A DNA stretch of 54,639 nucleotides from Bacteroidota bacterium (GCA_027621175.1 JAQCCM010000009.1:1-54639), one strand, 5' to 3'; positions 16,010 to 27,300 are shown, counted from the first letter of the stretch. The notes: generated by a model not told the origin, from the sequence alone. Program-made: numbers and translations.

Positions 16010-17823
16010 TCATTTTGAATTTTAACGTCCAGAATTAAAGTACTTAAATGACCACCGCTGTCTGGAAAACTAATGTACACATTGTTTTTTTCTTTAATTA
16101 AATCGATTGGAACGGGGATATCTATAGCACCAAAAAATTTCTTTCGATTTGCCTGATCGTATCCTTTCCAATTAAACGGCACATCAACAATTGTACCGTT
16201 TAAGTTAATTATGGGTCGCTTTGACAAATCGTGTGAACGACCTATACTCATGCGCAAACTTGCTGCGACAAGATTGTTTGGTTTAACATTATTAAAAACA
16301 TAGCCTATTTTTTTATGCGCCTCAATTGGAACGAGGAACTCTTTAGAATAATGGCGTGTTTCGATAACTTTTCTAGAGAAATCAATTGGTTTTTTTAGTG
16401 TATACGCCAGTACTATGGTTTCGGCAGTGTCAAGAAAAAATTCATTTGGAATCGATGGAACTGTTGTTTCATAATAACGCGGTAAATCATCTTCAAAAAC
16501 AGTTAACGATTTTACATAGATACTTTGTACGCTTTCTTCAACTCCCTCAAGTCGAAAATCAATTTTTTGTGGCTGATCCGCCAAATTGTTTAGTGCTATG
16601 TACAGTTGTTTTTCTTCTGTAAAAGCCTGCACTTGTATGTCTGGGTTTGAGGTGGTAACAAAAACGCGTTTGCCCTTTACGTCTTTCCATAAATCATAAA
16701 AATGAATTCGATTGGTGTATACCCAACCCGAAATTTCGCTTTTTGGAACGCCCATGTTTTCAGGACGCCAAAGAACCGCTTTATAGGGTAAAAAATTATT
16801 CTGTTTTGTTATATGCCAACTGGCCTCATCTGTGTTGAATGGAATCGAAAGTTCCAAACGATCTTCCCTGTCAAAGAGTCCAAAAATCATTGCATTTTGT
16901 GCACGAATAGACTGCATATTGCTCACTAGAGTAAATTCATTTTTCACAATACCACCATATTCAGTAATTGCATGTGGTTTGATATATCCCCAACGGTTAA
17001 AACTGTAAGTTTCTATCATGTCCATAATAGCCTCGTTATTGCTTCCTTGACGCTTGTTGTTTTGTCCAGCCTGATTTACCCCATCATATAAATGATAAGA
17101 TATCGCATCCATTTCGTCTCCTGCGATATCCAAAAAGAGGCCCATATTTGTTTTCCAGTTGTCGAAGTCTTTTAACTCAAAGGAAGGCCATGCAGCCCCA
17201 TAGCCTATGACTTTAATGTTTTTCAAGGTTGGTTCGGCATGAATTTTAGCTGCAATATCACGGTACATTTTGGACATTTCAGTTTTGACACGTAGTTCAG
17301 CTACAGGATCCCAATCTTTTTCTTCATAAAAGTCTTTGGCATGAACAAAAGGTTCATTCATGGGCTCATACCAATGAGGGCGATTATCATCATCCATGTT
17401 CTTAAAATACTGTACAGCCCAATTAGATAGACCTTCAATATCAACCCCTTCTTTGTAGAGGTTTTTGGGATGCTCTGTAGCAACAAATCGCCTTACAGGT
17501 TTTATTTTTTTTCCTTTTATTTCCTTTGCAATAGGGTAAACCCCTACTTCCCCTTTTATTTTTTTTGCATCAATGCCTGGGCCATAAAAACCTCTTCCTG
17601 ATGGTGTAACATTATATTCTTCATAAAAAGATTTATGTATAGGCTTATTCGCAAATGGAGCTGAGTGAATCACAAAAAACTTGGAACGATCTAATTCTGA
17701 AACGGTTCCTATATAGCGTTGTACAGAGGCATCAACGGTAACTAAATTACGTTGTGAATATCCTTGATATAAAATAAAACACATGAAAAGAAAAATGTGC
17801 TTTTTTAATATTTTTTTATTCAC
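16006..17823 (-). CDS. GH86 beta-agarase/porphyranase-like enzyme, compact form
   Basis: 605 residues: a signal peptide (to GYSQ), then directly the GH86 domain (QRYIGTVSELDRSKFFVIHS) with acid/base Glu157 in YEPMNEPFVHA and nucleophile Glu288 in AITEYGGI. Typical C-terminal beta domains carry RMSIGRSHDLSKRP and DSGGHLSTL. Unlike its downstream neighbour it has neither the N-terminal module nor a T9SS tail, and no lipobox is evident, so it is probably periplasmic. A division of labour is suggested: the T9SS form attacks polymer outside and this one trims oligosaccharides after SusCD uptake. It lies 39 bases after the PKD lipoprotein gene and is coupled to the next GH86 by an ATGA overlap. Confidence 0.88.
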   Translation of the reverse strand: MNKKILKKHIFLFMCFILYQGYSQRNLVTVDASVQRYIGTVSELDRSKFFVIHSAPFANKPIHKSFYEEYNVTPSGRGFYGPGIDAKKIKGEVGVYPIAKEIKGKKIKPVRRFVATEHPKNLYKEGVDIEGLSNWAVQYFKNMDDDNRPHWYEPMNEPFVHAKDFYEEKDWDPVAELRVKTEMSKMYRDIAAKIHAEPTLKNIKVIGYGAAWPSFELKDFDNWKTNMGLFLDIAGDEMDAISYHLYDGVNQAGQNNKRQGSNNEAIMDMIETYSFNRWGYIKPHAITEYGGIVKNEFTLVSNMQSIRAQNAMIFGLFDREDRLELSIPFNTDEASWHITKQNNFLPYKAVLWRPENMGVPKSEISGWVYTNRIHFYDLWKDVKGKRVFVTTSNPDIQVQAFTEEKQLYIALNNLADQPQKIDFRLEGVEESVQSIYVKSLTVFEDDLPRYYETTVPSIPNEFFLDTAETIVLAYTLKKPIDFSRKVIETRHYSKEFLVPIEAHKKIGYVFNNVKPNNLVAASLRMSIGRSHDLSKRPIINLNGTIVDVPFNWKGYDQANRKKFFGAIDIPVPIDLIKEKNNVYISFPDSGGHLSTLILDVKIQNE

Positions 17824-17862
17824 CGTGCTTTTATTATTTTGTAGTAAATAAAATATTGTGCC

Positions 17863-19371
17863 CTATTGAGGTTCATAAACTTTGACGTCATCAATATAAA
17901 TGACACCCTTTTTTGCATATCGGATAGACATCCAATAGTCTTCGGTATCTGTTACTTCAAAGTTTTTAATTCCTTGAAAGCTAATAGTAACCCACTCGCT
18001 TCTAGGTAAGTTTGAAACATCCGCGTAGAAACCTTCTGACGCAGCCCATTTTGATGAACGGAAAAGTTCAACTTGTAATCCTGGAGAAGTAAAGGATGGG
18101 TCTATCCATACCTTTAATTCAAGGGTAACACTTTGCCCTGCTACAAGACCAAACTCTCCAGTCAGTTTACCTTGATTTACATTTTTCTTACTGTAAGCAC
18201 GAACCTTTTGATCTGTAGCAACCTCCATTCTTAAACTATACGAACCCGATGCAGCAAAATCGTTTGGGAATGAGGTGGTACCTTTACTATCCCAAGCCCA
18301 TGGTGGTGACCAACCTGCACCGCCATCTTCAAACCCAAACACTTCGTCACCGGCTAAGTTTGGTGGTAAGAATAGATTTATAATTTGATCCGTGAACGCA
18401 GGTGCCAAAATATCATTTATCCGCATAAGCCCTCCATTGCCGTCATAAGAAAGTTTGGCAGTTTGGTTGTTTAGGATATTGACTGATGGGGCAATATCTA
18501 CAATTCGGTTATCGTCAGAATTTATTGTTGCACTGGAAATTGCTACAGTTGTTTCATCAACGGTAAGCGTCAAATTTGAAACAATATCACTCGTTAACTT
18601 TAAGGGCAAATCATAAGCAAGATGAAGAACACCCGATTCACTTTCAGTGACACTCTTTAAAGTAGGCGGATCTATATTCTTAACAACATTGATGTAATTT
18701 TTAAAAAACAAAGTGTCTTTTTCACCTGTTGGGTATTGACGCCAAGTTACCAGTGTTAAATCATAGGTACCTATTGTTGGGTAGGATACGCTAATATTCT
18801 TAACAAGTTCGTCCTCTTCAATACCAATCCCTCCTGCTGAGGACGGCTCACCTCCTGGCAAAGTCCATTTTCTTCGATTTGGCACACCCAAGGATGCATC
18901 TTTAAAGTTGATTGTACCACCCTCGTACATGGTTATTTGATCAGGCATAATTTCAGAAAAACCAGCATCTATGGACATGATCTCTAGTTTTGTTTGTATA
19001 TGATCCAAAACAGTTACGTTAAAGGTCGTGTCAAGCTTTATAGAATCAACCTGAAAGTCAGCCTTCAAATTAACTGCATGATTTCCAGGTTCATTAAAAC
19101 GAACATGAATCAGATCTAAGCTAGATGCATTCTTGCCGTTCAAGTTAGTGATTGTTGCTGACTCAGGAATTGTCCATGTGCGATTTACAACTCCTTTGGA
19201 CAAGTCTGCAAAGGAGGATGAATTTCCACGCTCAATTCTTTTATTCCCTGATGCTACTGCAACAGCATCCGAAAATTGATTGGCTTCTGGTGTGTCATAA
19301 TCCTTTTCACACGAGAGTATTAGGACCGTAGCAAGAAAGAAAGTTGCTGTATTTTTGATATATTTTTTCAT
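17863..19371 (-). CDS. PKD-domain surface lipoprotein (SusE-position glycan-binding protein)
   Basis: 502 residues from ATG 19371, which gives a lipoprotein signal with ILSC (Cys21); the frame extends 12 codons upstream without a better start. The body contains two PKD-like immunoglobulin-fold repeats: one ends in FNEPGNHAVNLKA, the second in YPTIGTYDLTLVTW. A linker domain follows, then a C-terminal jelly-roll of about 160 residues (EDGGAGWSPPW to YIDDVKVYEPQ) resembling carbohydrate-binding modules. Following directly after susD, it occupies the position of SusE/SGBP proteins, which capture glycan at the cell surface and hand it to the SusCD transporter. No catalytic motif is seen. Confidence 0.8.
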   Translation of the reverse strand: MKKYIKNTATFFLATVLILSCEKDYDTPEANQFSDAVAVASGNKRIERGNSSSFADLSKGVVNRTWTIPESATITNLNGKNASSLDLIHVRFNEPGNHAVNLKADFQVDSIKLDTTFNVTVLDHIQTKLEIMSIDAGFSEIMPDQITMYEGGTINFKDASLGVPNRRKWTLPGGEPSSAGGIGIEEDELVKNISVSYPTIGTYDLTLVTWRQYPTGEKDTLFFKNYINVVKNIDPPTLKSVTESESGVLHLAYDLPLKLTSDIVSNLTLTVDETTVAISSATINSDDNRIVDIAPSVNILNNQTAKLSYDGNGGLMRINDILAPAFTDQIINLFLPPNLAGDEVFGFEDGGAGWSPPWAWDSKGTTSFPNDFAASGSYSLRMEVATDQKVRAYSKKNVNQGKLTGEFGLVAGQSVTLELKVWIDPSFTSPGLQVELFRSSKWAASEGFYADVSNLPRSEWVTISFQGIKNFEVTDTEDYWMSIRYAKKGVIYIDDVKVYEPQ

Positions 19372-19408
19372 CACTTGGTTTGGTTTAAACTCGTTTATTT
19401 TTATCATA

Positions 19409-21064
19409 TTAATTATCTAAAAAGTCTGGGTTTGAGTTCAGTTCCGTTGCCGGTATTGGGAAATAATCATGTGCTTCTGGGCTATACACATCAGCAGCTT
19501 CAACAAACTCTTTTATCTCAGTTAAAGTGCCATGTACCGCAGGGTCGTATTCAAACAGTATCTTGCCGCTTATGACGTAAGATTTAGCTGCCAAACGTTC
19601 GTATTGTTCTTTAACCTTTCCCCAACGCGTGAGGTCTTCCCAACGACTGTCATGTCCTTCAAACATAAGTTCAAGAGGGCGTTCCACCCACATAATGTGC
19701 TCCATTAAAGAATCAGCATCATAATCTGCTTCTGCTAAGGGAACTACACCGGCACGCGTACGAATTTTATTAACATACTCTAATGCATCCGAGTAGCCAG
19801 TGGCGCCATCTACTTCCAGAACACATTCTGCATAAAGCAACATAACATCCGCCAAACGAATCACACGTTCATTGATTCCAGAGATACTTTGATCGCTTTC
19901 GCGTTCAAGTTTCCAGTTTTGAAATTTCTTCAAATAAGAAGCCTCACTGTTATTGTATGCCCCTCCATTTTCCGAGGAACGTTGATATAAGGTTGTATTA
20001 TCGTCATCAGCTATCGCTACCGAAACCGATGCCCGAATCGAGTACGGAGCCGAACCCGTTCGCGAAGCATTTATTGGATTTGTCATGTCCATTACATCAT
20101 TTTTAAAGAGCATTGTCATATAGTATGAAGGCATAACTGTGCGATAACCTCCGCCTTGTGTAGTCGCTAATCCAATAGCGCGGTTTGTTGCCTCTGACCC
20201 CGTAGGCCCATCTTGAGCTCCGTATGAAGTTCCAGGCTTAGCATCGATAGAGAAAGCTACCTCAAAAATGGACTCCCTATTAAATTCGTGTTCCTCGTCA
20301 AAGTTATCACCTATATCTTCTGTTAACATATATAAGTTAGAATCTAGTATCTCCTTGAAATATTCTTTTGCAATTGAATAGTTAAGCTCATTAAGATGTA
20401 GCTTTCCCAACATAGCGGTTGCTGCGCCCCAAGTTGCTCTACCTAAGTCACTACTGTCGTCATAAGATTGCGGTAAGTTTTGATATGCAAATTCCAAGTC
20501 CTGTAAAATAAGCGCGTATACCTCAGAAGCAGGAGATGGTTTTTTATAAAAATCATCTCTCATCTCTGGGACTGAGGTGTGAATAATAACACTACCTCCA
20601 TTATATCCTCTGTAGAGTGAATTATAAAAGAATGCACGTAAAAACCTCGCCTCTGCTTCAATTTGTATACGAACAGCCTCACTCATGCTTACATTGTCCA
20701 TGTTGGCAAGAACCTGATTGGCTCTGTAAATACCAATATATGCATCGCGCCATCGGTGACTCACAATTTGAGTATTTTCGTTATACGTAAGAGTGTTCAG
20801 TCCAATCGCATTTGCGTTCCAATTATTTGGTCGGCCAACATCCGATCGAACAGGGTGTTGAATAGATGAGGAACCGCCTAACATACCTTGTAACTGTAAT
20901 GCTGCATAGGTAGCAACGAGACCTTGTTGAATCTCACTTTCTGTTGACCAAAACGAAGCTGCGCTTAGGTCATTGGGGTTTTCGATATTTAAATAATCCT
21001 CCTCACAACCAATAAAGAAAAGGACTCCAATAATCAATAAAGTGTATGTGTTAAATAATTTCAT
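19409..21064 (-). CDS. susD: SusD-like outer-membrane glycan-binding lipoprotein
   Basis: 551 residues with a lipobox (FIGC, Cys20) followed by EEDYLNIENPND, a typical SusD start. The RagB/SusD fold is indicated by helical TPR-like segments such as EAEARFLRAFFYNSLYRGYNGG, then RLADVMLLYAECVLEV and NKIRTRAGVVPL, and by a C-terminal HDYFPIPATELNSNP. SusD forms a lid on the SusC barrel and binds oligosaccharide at the cell surface. It begins 18 bases after susC, as usual. Glycan specificity cannot be read from the sequence, but the neighbouring enzymes point to an agarocolloid. Confidence 0.93.
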   Translation of the reverse strand: MKLFNTYTLLIIGVLFFIGCEEDYLNIENPNDLSAASFWSTESEIQQGLVATYAALQLQGMLGGSSSIQHPVRSDVGRPNNWNANAIGLNTLTYNENTQIVSHRWRDAYIGIYRANQVLANMDNVSMSEAVRIQIEAEARFLRAFFYNSLYRGYNGGSVIIHTSVPEMRDDFYKKPSPASEVYALILQDLEFAYQNLPQSYDDSSDLGRATWGAATAMLGKLHLNELNYSIAKEYFKEILDSNLYMLTEDIGDNFDEEHEFNRESIFEVAFSIDAKPGTSYGAQDGPTGSEATNRAIGLATTQGGGYRTVMPSYYMTMLFKNDVMDMTNPINASRTGSAPYSIRASVSVAIADDDNTTLYQRSSENGGAYNNSEASYLKKFQNWKLERESDQSISGINERVIRLADVMLLYAECVLEVDGATGYSDALEYVNKIRTRAGVVPLAEADYDADSLMEHIMWVERPLELMFEGHDSRWEDLTRWGKVKEQYERLAAKSYVISGKILFEYDPAVHGTLTEIKEFVEAADVYSPEAHDYFPIPATELNSNPDFLDN

Positions 21065-21082
21065 TTTTGCTTGTTTATATCG

Positions 21083-24000
21083 TTAGAATGAAATGGATAA
21101 TCCAGTTAGGTATGTAGCGGAAACGGGGTAATTTCCTTGATCTAATCCACCATTGAAGGGATTATTGCTTCCAACTTCAGGGTCAAAGCCAGTATAGCTG
21201 GTAAATGTGATGGGATTTTGTGCACTTACATAAATGCGCAGTTTATCAACCCCAATTTTTTTAAGTATATCCTCATGAAGGGAATAACCAATAATAATAT
21301 TTCTTACACGTAAGAATGAACCGTCTTCTAAAAATAAGTCGGTAGATGTTTGAACATTGGGGTGTTCAATATTCGAACGTGGTGTTGGAATATTCGATGT
21401 TGGATTTAAGTCTGTCCAACTATACACCAAGTCTCTGTGGCGTTTCATACTATAGGCAAATTGCTTAGACCCATTGTAAATGGTACTTCCCTCAACGCCA
21501 TATAGTTGGACTGAAAGATCAAATGCTCTATAATCCATATCAATTGTAAATCCGTATTCAAAGTCTGGCTGATATGAACCTTTGTACACTTTGTCATTTG
21601 CCGTAAGTGAACCGTCACCATCAGTATCTACATAACGTAAATCTCCTTTTTGAGCCGTCGGCACCAATTGTTGGTAAGCAGTTAGCTCTGCATCTGTTTT
21701 AATTGTACCTGTAGTCTCGTAAACTTTAAATGCACCAACAGGCAATCCTGCCTCAAGTACTGCTACAGGTTCTGTTTGGCCTGTACGAACTATGTTTGGA
21801 TAGCCATCGAAAATAAACTCACCTTCTCTTGAAAGGCTAATTACCTTATTTTCATTTTTGGTAAATGTGGCACCAAACTTTACATCTACATCACCAAAGT
21901 CCTGATTCAAGTGTCCTGCTAGCTCGATTCCTTTGTTCTGTAAATTTCCAATATTGGTGAGGAATCGATCATATGTTTGTCCACTAACTGGTGTGGAACC
22001 CGCTGAAATGGGTGGAACAATGGCTAGTAACATATCTTTTTTATCTTGCTCGTATATGTCGATTACTAAGCCTGCTTTTCCGCGCTGAAAGTCAAGATCA
22101 ATACCAAAGTTTTTACTGATGTTAGATTCCCACTTAAGGTTAGGATCTGCATATCCTGGCTGAGTCATTCCCGTTGCCAGATTGCTTCCGCCACCTAGTG
22201 GATAATCAACATTAGAAATAACAACAGGGCTGAACGCATAAGGAGGTATTCTATCACTTCCTGTAGTACCAAATCCTATGCGAATTTTAGCCATGGAAAT
22301 TCTATCTTTCAAATCTTTAAAAAACGGTTCGTTTGATATTGTCCACGCACCTGAAATAGATGGAAATACGCCATAACGTTCGCTAGATCCAAAATTACTA
22401 GACCCATCGCGACGCACAACAGCTGTCAGCATATACTTCCAATTGTAGTTGTAATTTATCCTTCCTATGTACGAAATGCTATTTGTTTTGTTGATAAAGT
22501 GCGTGCCTACAATCGGCTCACCATTTCCAAGAACAGGAGTGATGTTATTGGAGATATTATCCGCTCCTGTTTGATAAAATTCATAGGATGCCTTTTCATA
22601 GGTATTCCCAAAAAGTACTTTTAAATGGTGCTTTTTAAAACTCTTGTTATAGTTCAATGTAAATTCGGCAATACTTCTGTTATTTATACCGTCACCTAAC
22701 CTCAACTGAGCATTATAGTTACTGGCCGTTGGGTTTTCAACTCCTTCTTCATTAAAAATAATGTAGCTTGGATTAAAAAATCGATCTTTTTTACTGTAGA
22801 ATGATTTTCCAAGGTTTGCACCTAAATTTAATCCATCGAACAGATCATAATTTAAACGCACATTCCCATTAAAGGAGTTGATTTTCGTTTCATTTTCTTG
22901 TTTTAACTTACCCGCAAAGTTTGAGATGTTCTCAGGGTTAGTACCGCCAATTGTAAAAGTGTCGCTATTTGCATCCAAGGGCTTACGGTATGGTTGAAGT
23001 CTAATGGCATCATATATCAATGCGTATGGCTCTCGGTTTTGATCGCTCACATTTACACTTAAGTTTGCTTGAGCGCTAAGCTTATTCTTCTTAAAAAATG
23101 TGTTTGATCGCAAGGAATATTTTTCAAAATCTGAGTTGTACAAGGAACCATCTTGACTAAAATAAGTACCAATTACATTATATGTAAGTCCGTTTTTTCC
23201 TCCACTTACACTAAGGGAGTGATTTTGAATAGGTGCCATGTCAACCTGTAGGTCACCCATCCAATCCGTATTGTATAGCAGACCATCTTTATTAAAATCC
23301 AGCGGATTAAATTGGTTCGTTTCTTGATATCTATACAAAATATCGTTAATGTACAATGACTCTGTTGTATTTGCTAAAGCAATTCCTGAGTTTATGTTTT
23401 GGACACCGTAATATGAATCCAAGCTGACATTCATCGAGCCTTCTTTACCTTTTTTGGTAGTAATGAGAATAACACCCCCTGAAGCTCTTGAACCATATAT
23501 GGATGCAGAAGCACCATCTTTTAGAACTTCTATTGATTCTATTTCTTGAGGTGTAATGTTTGGATTTTCGATGTAGGTAACTCCGTCAACAACATATAAG
23601 GGGCCAGAGCCGCCTTCTTGGAAAGAGGTTATACCTCGAATGGTGATTTGCGCATTTTCACCAGGAGCTGAATTGCCTTGACGAACACTAACTCCTGCCA
23701 TTCTTCCCTGTAAGGAAGAAGCAAAATCTGATGTTGCTGTTTTGACAATATCCTCTGATTTTACAGACGCCACTGCACCCGTTAACTCTCGTTTTTTCAT
23801 TGTTCCGTAACCCACAACTACTACTTCGTCTAAACCGGTAGTACTGACTTCTAGAACAACATTATGCGTTGCTTGAGAGACCAAAACCTTGGTTTCCATC
23901 ATCCCTATATAGCTAAAAACAAGTTTTGCTCCGTTGGGAACTTCAATAGAATAATAGCCATCAAAGTCCGTGGAAGATCCCATTGAGGTTCCTTCAATAA

Positions 24001-24169
24001 GTACGTTTACACCTGGTACAGGTTGCCCATCTTCAGCACTAACAACTGTCCCTTTTACGGTAGTTGTTTGTGCATGAGCAATAAAGCCTATGAATAGTAC
24101 GAGTGTACATGTCGAAAATCGGAAAATCTTTTGGCTTGAGGTTTTTAAAATATTTATAATTTCTATCAT
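21083..24169 (-). CDS. susC: SusC-like TonB-dependent outer-membrane transporter
   Basis: 1028 residues. A signal peptide (IGFIAHAQ) leads into a carboxypeptidase-D regulatory-like domain (VKGTVVSAEDGQPVPGVNV to LVFSYIGM), a TonB box around LDEVVVVGYGTMKKRELTGAV, the plug (DFASSLQGRMAGVSVRQ, YVVDGVTY, GSRASGGVILITTKKG) and a beta-barrel ending in an aromatic-terminated strand (YLTGLSISF). It is the first gene of the minus-strand PUL transcript and would import oligosaccharides with energy from TonB-ExbBD. The divergent promoter region shared with the HTCS gene contains a perfect 26-bp palindrome and a TTTG-N17-TAATTTTA promoter candidate. Confidence 0.95.
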   Translation of the reverse strand: MIEIINILKTSSQKIFRFSTCTLVLFIGFIAHAQTTTVKGTVVSAEDGQPVPGVNVLIEGTSMGSSTDFDGYYSIEVPNGAKLVFSYIGMMETKVLVSQATHNVVLEVSTTGLDEVVVVGYGTMKKRELTGAVASVKSEDIVKTATSDFASSLQGRMAGVSVRQGNSAPGENAQITIRGITSFQEGGSGPLYVVDGVTYIENPNITPQEIESIEVLKDGASASIYGSRASGGVILITTKKGKEGSMNVSLDSYYGVQNINSGIALANTTESLYINDILYRYQETNQFNPLDFNKDGLLYNTDWMGDLQVDMAPIQNHSLSVSGGKNGLTYNVIGTYFSQDGSLYNSDFEKYSLRSNTFFKKNKLSAQANLSVNVSDQNREPYALIYDAIRLQPYRKPLDANSDTFTIGGTNPENISNFAGKLKQENETKINSFNGNVRLNYDLFDGLNLGANLGKSFYSKKDRFFNPSYIIFNEEGVENPTASNYNAQLRLGDGINNRSIAEFTLNYNKSFKKHHLKVLFGNTYEKASYEFYQTGADNISNNITPVLGNGEPIVGTHFINKTNSISYIGRINYNYNWKYMLTAVVRRDGSSNFGSSERYGVFPSISGAWTISNEPFFKDLKDRISMAKIRIGFGTTGSDRIPPYAFSPVVISNVDYPLGGGSNLATGMTQPGYADPNLKWESNISKNFGIDLDFQRGKAGLVIDIYEQDKKDMLLAIVPPISAGSTPVSGQTYDRFLTNIGNLQNKGIELAGHLNQDFGDVDVKFGATFTKNENKVISLSREGEFIFDGYPNIVRTGQTEPVAVLEAGLPVGAFKVYETTGTIKTDAELTAYQQLVPTAQKGDLRYVDTDGDGSLTANDKVYKGSYQPDFEYGFTIDMDYRAFDLSVQLYGVEGSTIYNGSKQFAYSMKRHRDLVYSWTDLNPTSNIPTPRSNIEHPNVQTSTDLFLEDGSFLRVRNIIIGYSLHEDILKKIGVDKLRIYVSAQNPITFTSYTGFDPEVGSNNPFNGGLDQGNYPVSATYLTGLSISF

Positions 24170-24206
24170 TGGTTGATGTTGTTAATAAGGATTGTTTTCC
24201 AATTTT

Positions 24207-24235
24207 TAAAATTAGATGAAACCAAGGTCTTCAAA
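24207..24235 (-). promoter_or_regulatory. Candidate susC promoter
   Basis: On the minus strand TTTG (complement of 24232-24235) is followed after 17 bases by TAATTTTA (complement of 24207-24214). The latter differs by one base from the Bacteroidota -7 consensus TAnnTTTG. The predicted transcript start would lie about 30 bases before the susC ATG. Confidence 0.4.
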
Positions 24236-24260
24236 CTTTCTGTAATGTTCTTTTTTGTGT

Positions 24261-24286
24261 TGATAATTACTGATCAGTAATTATCA
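24261..24286. promoter_or_regulatory. Perfect 26-bp palindrome between susC and the HTCS gene
   Basis: The half-site TGATAATTACTGA at 24261-24273 is followed immediately by its exact reverse complement at 24274-24286, with no spacer; symmetry ends at the flanking bases. It lies 72 bases before the HTCS start and 91 before the susC start, upstream of the susC promoter candidate, where an activator would bind. A dimeric operator is the simplest reading. A terminator is unlikely because both genes diverge from here. Confidence 0.65.
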
Positions 24287-24358
24287 GCTCTGAAATTTTG
24301 CCTATTTAATAAATATTAAACTGTAATTTAGTAAATAGAAATTCTCAAAATATTTCTA

Positions 24359-27300
24359 ATGAAAAAAACGCTTCGTTTTTTGCTGCTTTTACCTCTTATA
24401 AGTTTCAGTCAACAAAAGGCAGATATTTTTAAGAATTTTACAGCTAAAGATGGGCTTTCACAACACGACATAAATTGTATCGCTCAAGACAATGAAGGGT
24501 TTTTGTGGTTCGGCACCAATGACGGTCTGAATAAATATGATGGTTACAACTTTGATGTATTCAAGCCCATTAATGGAAATGAAACTTCCATAAATGGAAG
24601 AATAGTACAAGACATCAAAAAAGATCGATATGGCAATTTGTGGATTGCAACACTCGATGGAGGCCTAAATATGTACCACTCAAAAACGGAACGTTTTAAA
24701 AGTTTTACATCAGTTATTCCAGAGATGGGCAGTTACGCAAATAGAATTACTATAAGTCAAGATGGTGTATTGTGGGTTCAGTTCCAGTCCAAAATTTGCT
24801 ATGCACTAATCAAAGAAAATATTGACGAAATGGAGTTTACTTTATTAGAAAATATTGAGAAGTCACAAAAGGAAAATACTGCTAAAAGGATATACACCAA
24901 AGATAAAGCTGTTTTTTACGAAACAAGTAAAGAAACATATGCCCTTCAATACAACAAAACAGAAACAGGTTTACAAAACATAATCTATACACCACACAGA
25001 GACGCCTACTTCGTGAAAGAAATGGAAGGCACTAACAATTCTAAATGGAATTTATATAGCAATCGCATAAGCTATCATCAACATGAGTCGACAACATCTA
25101 TATCCGTCATCGTCACAGATGAAGCAGCTACTATTGATTCAAAAGGCGTACTTTGGTGTGTAATTGATGATCGACTATCGTCGGTGACCTATGTTCAAGG
25201 TAAGCTTCGTGTTGACACGATAGACTTTGAGGCATTAGATTTTTTAACCCTCAAAAACAACACTGTTAAATCTATCTATCTAGATAAAACCGGCAACCTA
25301 TGGGTAGGGACTAACGGAGGGGGTGTTTACAAAAAAACGAACAACACCTTTAGCTTTGGTCACTTTAATAAGGACAAGGCTTCAAACAGCTTAGGCGGAA
25401 ATAAAGTTAGAAGTTTACACGAAGATCAGTTTGGAAACCTTTGGATTGGAACAGAAGGAGGTGGACTCAGTTTTTTAAATCAAAAAAATAAAAGTTACGA
25501 TTTTTTTAATGTATATGCTTCTACAAAAGATAATTTTGGAATCAGTTCAAATAAAGTTTTTTCTATTTCCGAAAACATAATTGATAGCAACAACTCCATT
25601 CTCTGGTTTTCAACAGAAAATGGAGGGCTAAACAGGCTTCTGCTAAACCGAAATGCTGATCCAAAGTCTTTTCGTTTTAAAAAATACAACAAACCCGAAA
25701 GAGATGGTAGCAACGTTTTTCACAGGGTAATCCATTCAGTAATGGGTGAGGGAAAAGAACAACTATGGATCGGTTATTATGACCATGGTCTGGGCTTAGC
25801 GAAATGGACAGGTAAAGGAGAAAACATTAACTTCACATTTATAGATTCTCCGAATGAAAACAAACAATTATCTGGAAAGATTATTCGCGATATCTACAGG
25901 GACAGTTATGGCATTTTATGGCTATCGACAAATAATGGTTTAAACAAATTAGATGAGAATAGCAACGATATTTCCAAAAGCACATTTGTCTCCTATCAAC
26001 ACAACCCAAAAGACGCAACCAGTATTGGTAGTAACTATACCTTACAAATTTTTGAAAGTGCAGACAAAACCCTTTGGATTGGCACTATCGGAGGTGGATT
26101 AAACAAAATGATTCGTTCGCTAGATGGTACCGTGACAGGGTTTAAGCGCTATAATCGGAAAAATGGCCTTTTCCCAGATGATGTCATCAATTCTATTTCC
26201 GAAGATAACAATGGTGTCTTGTGGGTAGGCACCAACAATGGTCTAATCGCCTTTAATCCAAAAAAAGAAACCTTTCAATACTACCTTGCTAGTGAATTGC
26301 ATAATCCGGAAATGAGTGAAATTTCAGCTATTAAACGAAATGATGGCGAATTGGTCTTTGGTGGGATTAATGGAATAAATGTTTTCACACCAAACAACAA
26401 TACTTCAACAGATATTCCTCCAAAAACTGTGTTAACAACCCTACATGTTATGTACGAGCCCGTAAAACCACTTAAGGTCATTGACGGCGATATATATTTA
26501 GAAAACAGCATAGCGCATACCGATCATCTTTTTTTGGATGCCAATATCAATAACTTTTCTCTTAGTTTCTCGGCACTTCATTATGACAACCCCTTACTAA
26601 ATAAATATAGATACAAACTTGACGGTTTTGACAATGATTGGATTGAAACTTCCTCTGCCTTAAGAATTGCCAACTACACTAATATACCCGCAGGTGATTA
26701 TACATTTTATGTTTATGGAAGCAATAATAATGGCACTTGGTCTGAAGAACCTGCATCATTGAAGATTACGATACATCCGCCATGGTATTGGACAACACTC
26801 ACCAAAATACTTTATTTCGTTTTGTTAGTGATAGTAATAATACTCTTCAAACAATATACAATAATCAATATTAGAAGGAAACGTAAACTGGAATTTGACC
26901 GGCTTGAAAAAGAAAAAGAAAAAGAATTAAATGCAGCAAAACTTGAGTTTTTTACCAATATATCGCATGAACTACGCTCGCCACTTACACTCATACTAGG
27001 ACCTGTAGAAAAACTCATTAGTAAAATTGATTCACTTAAAAAAGAAGATCGTCTAAAATCATACAACACTATTCAAAGTAACGCAGACTATCTTTTAAAA
27101 TTAACAAAACAACTGCTAGACTTCCGAAAGCTTGAGCAGGGAAAAACACCACTCACTTGCGCTCATATAAATGTAGTTAGCGCCATCCAAAAAATAAGGG
27201 AACAGTTTAATTCTCTAGCCGATAAAAAAAATATTTCACTAGAATATCATGTTCCAGAAAAGAAGGTCTTTGTTTGGATAGATTTAAATAAATTAGAAAA

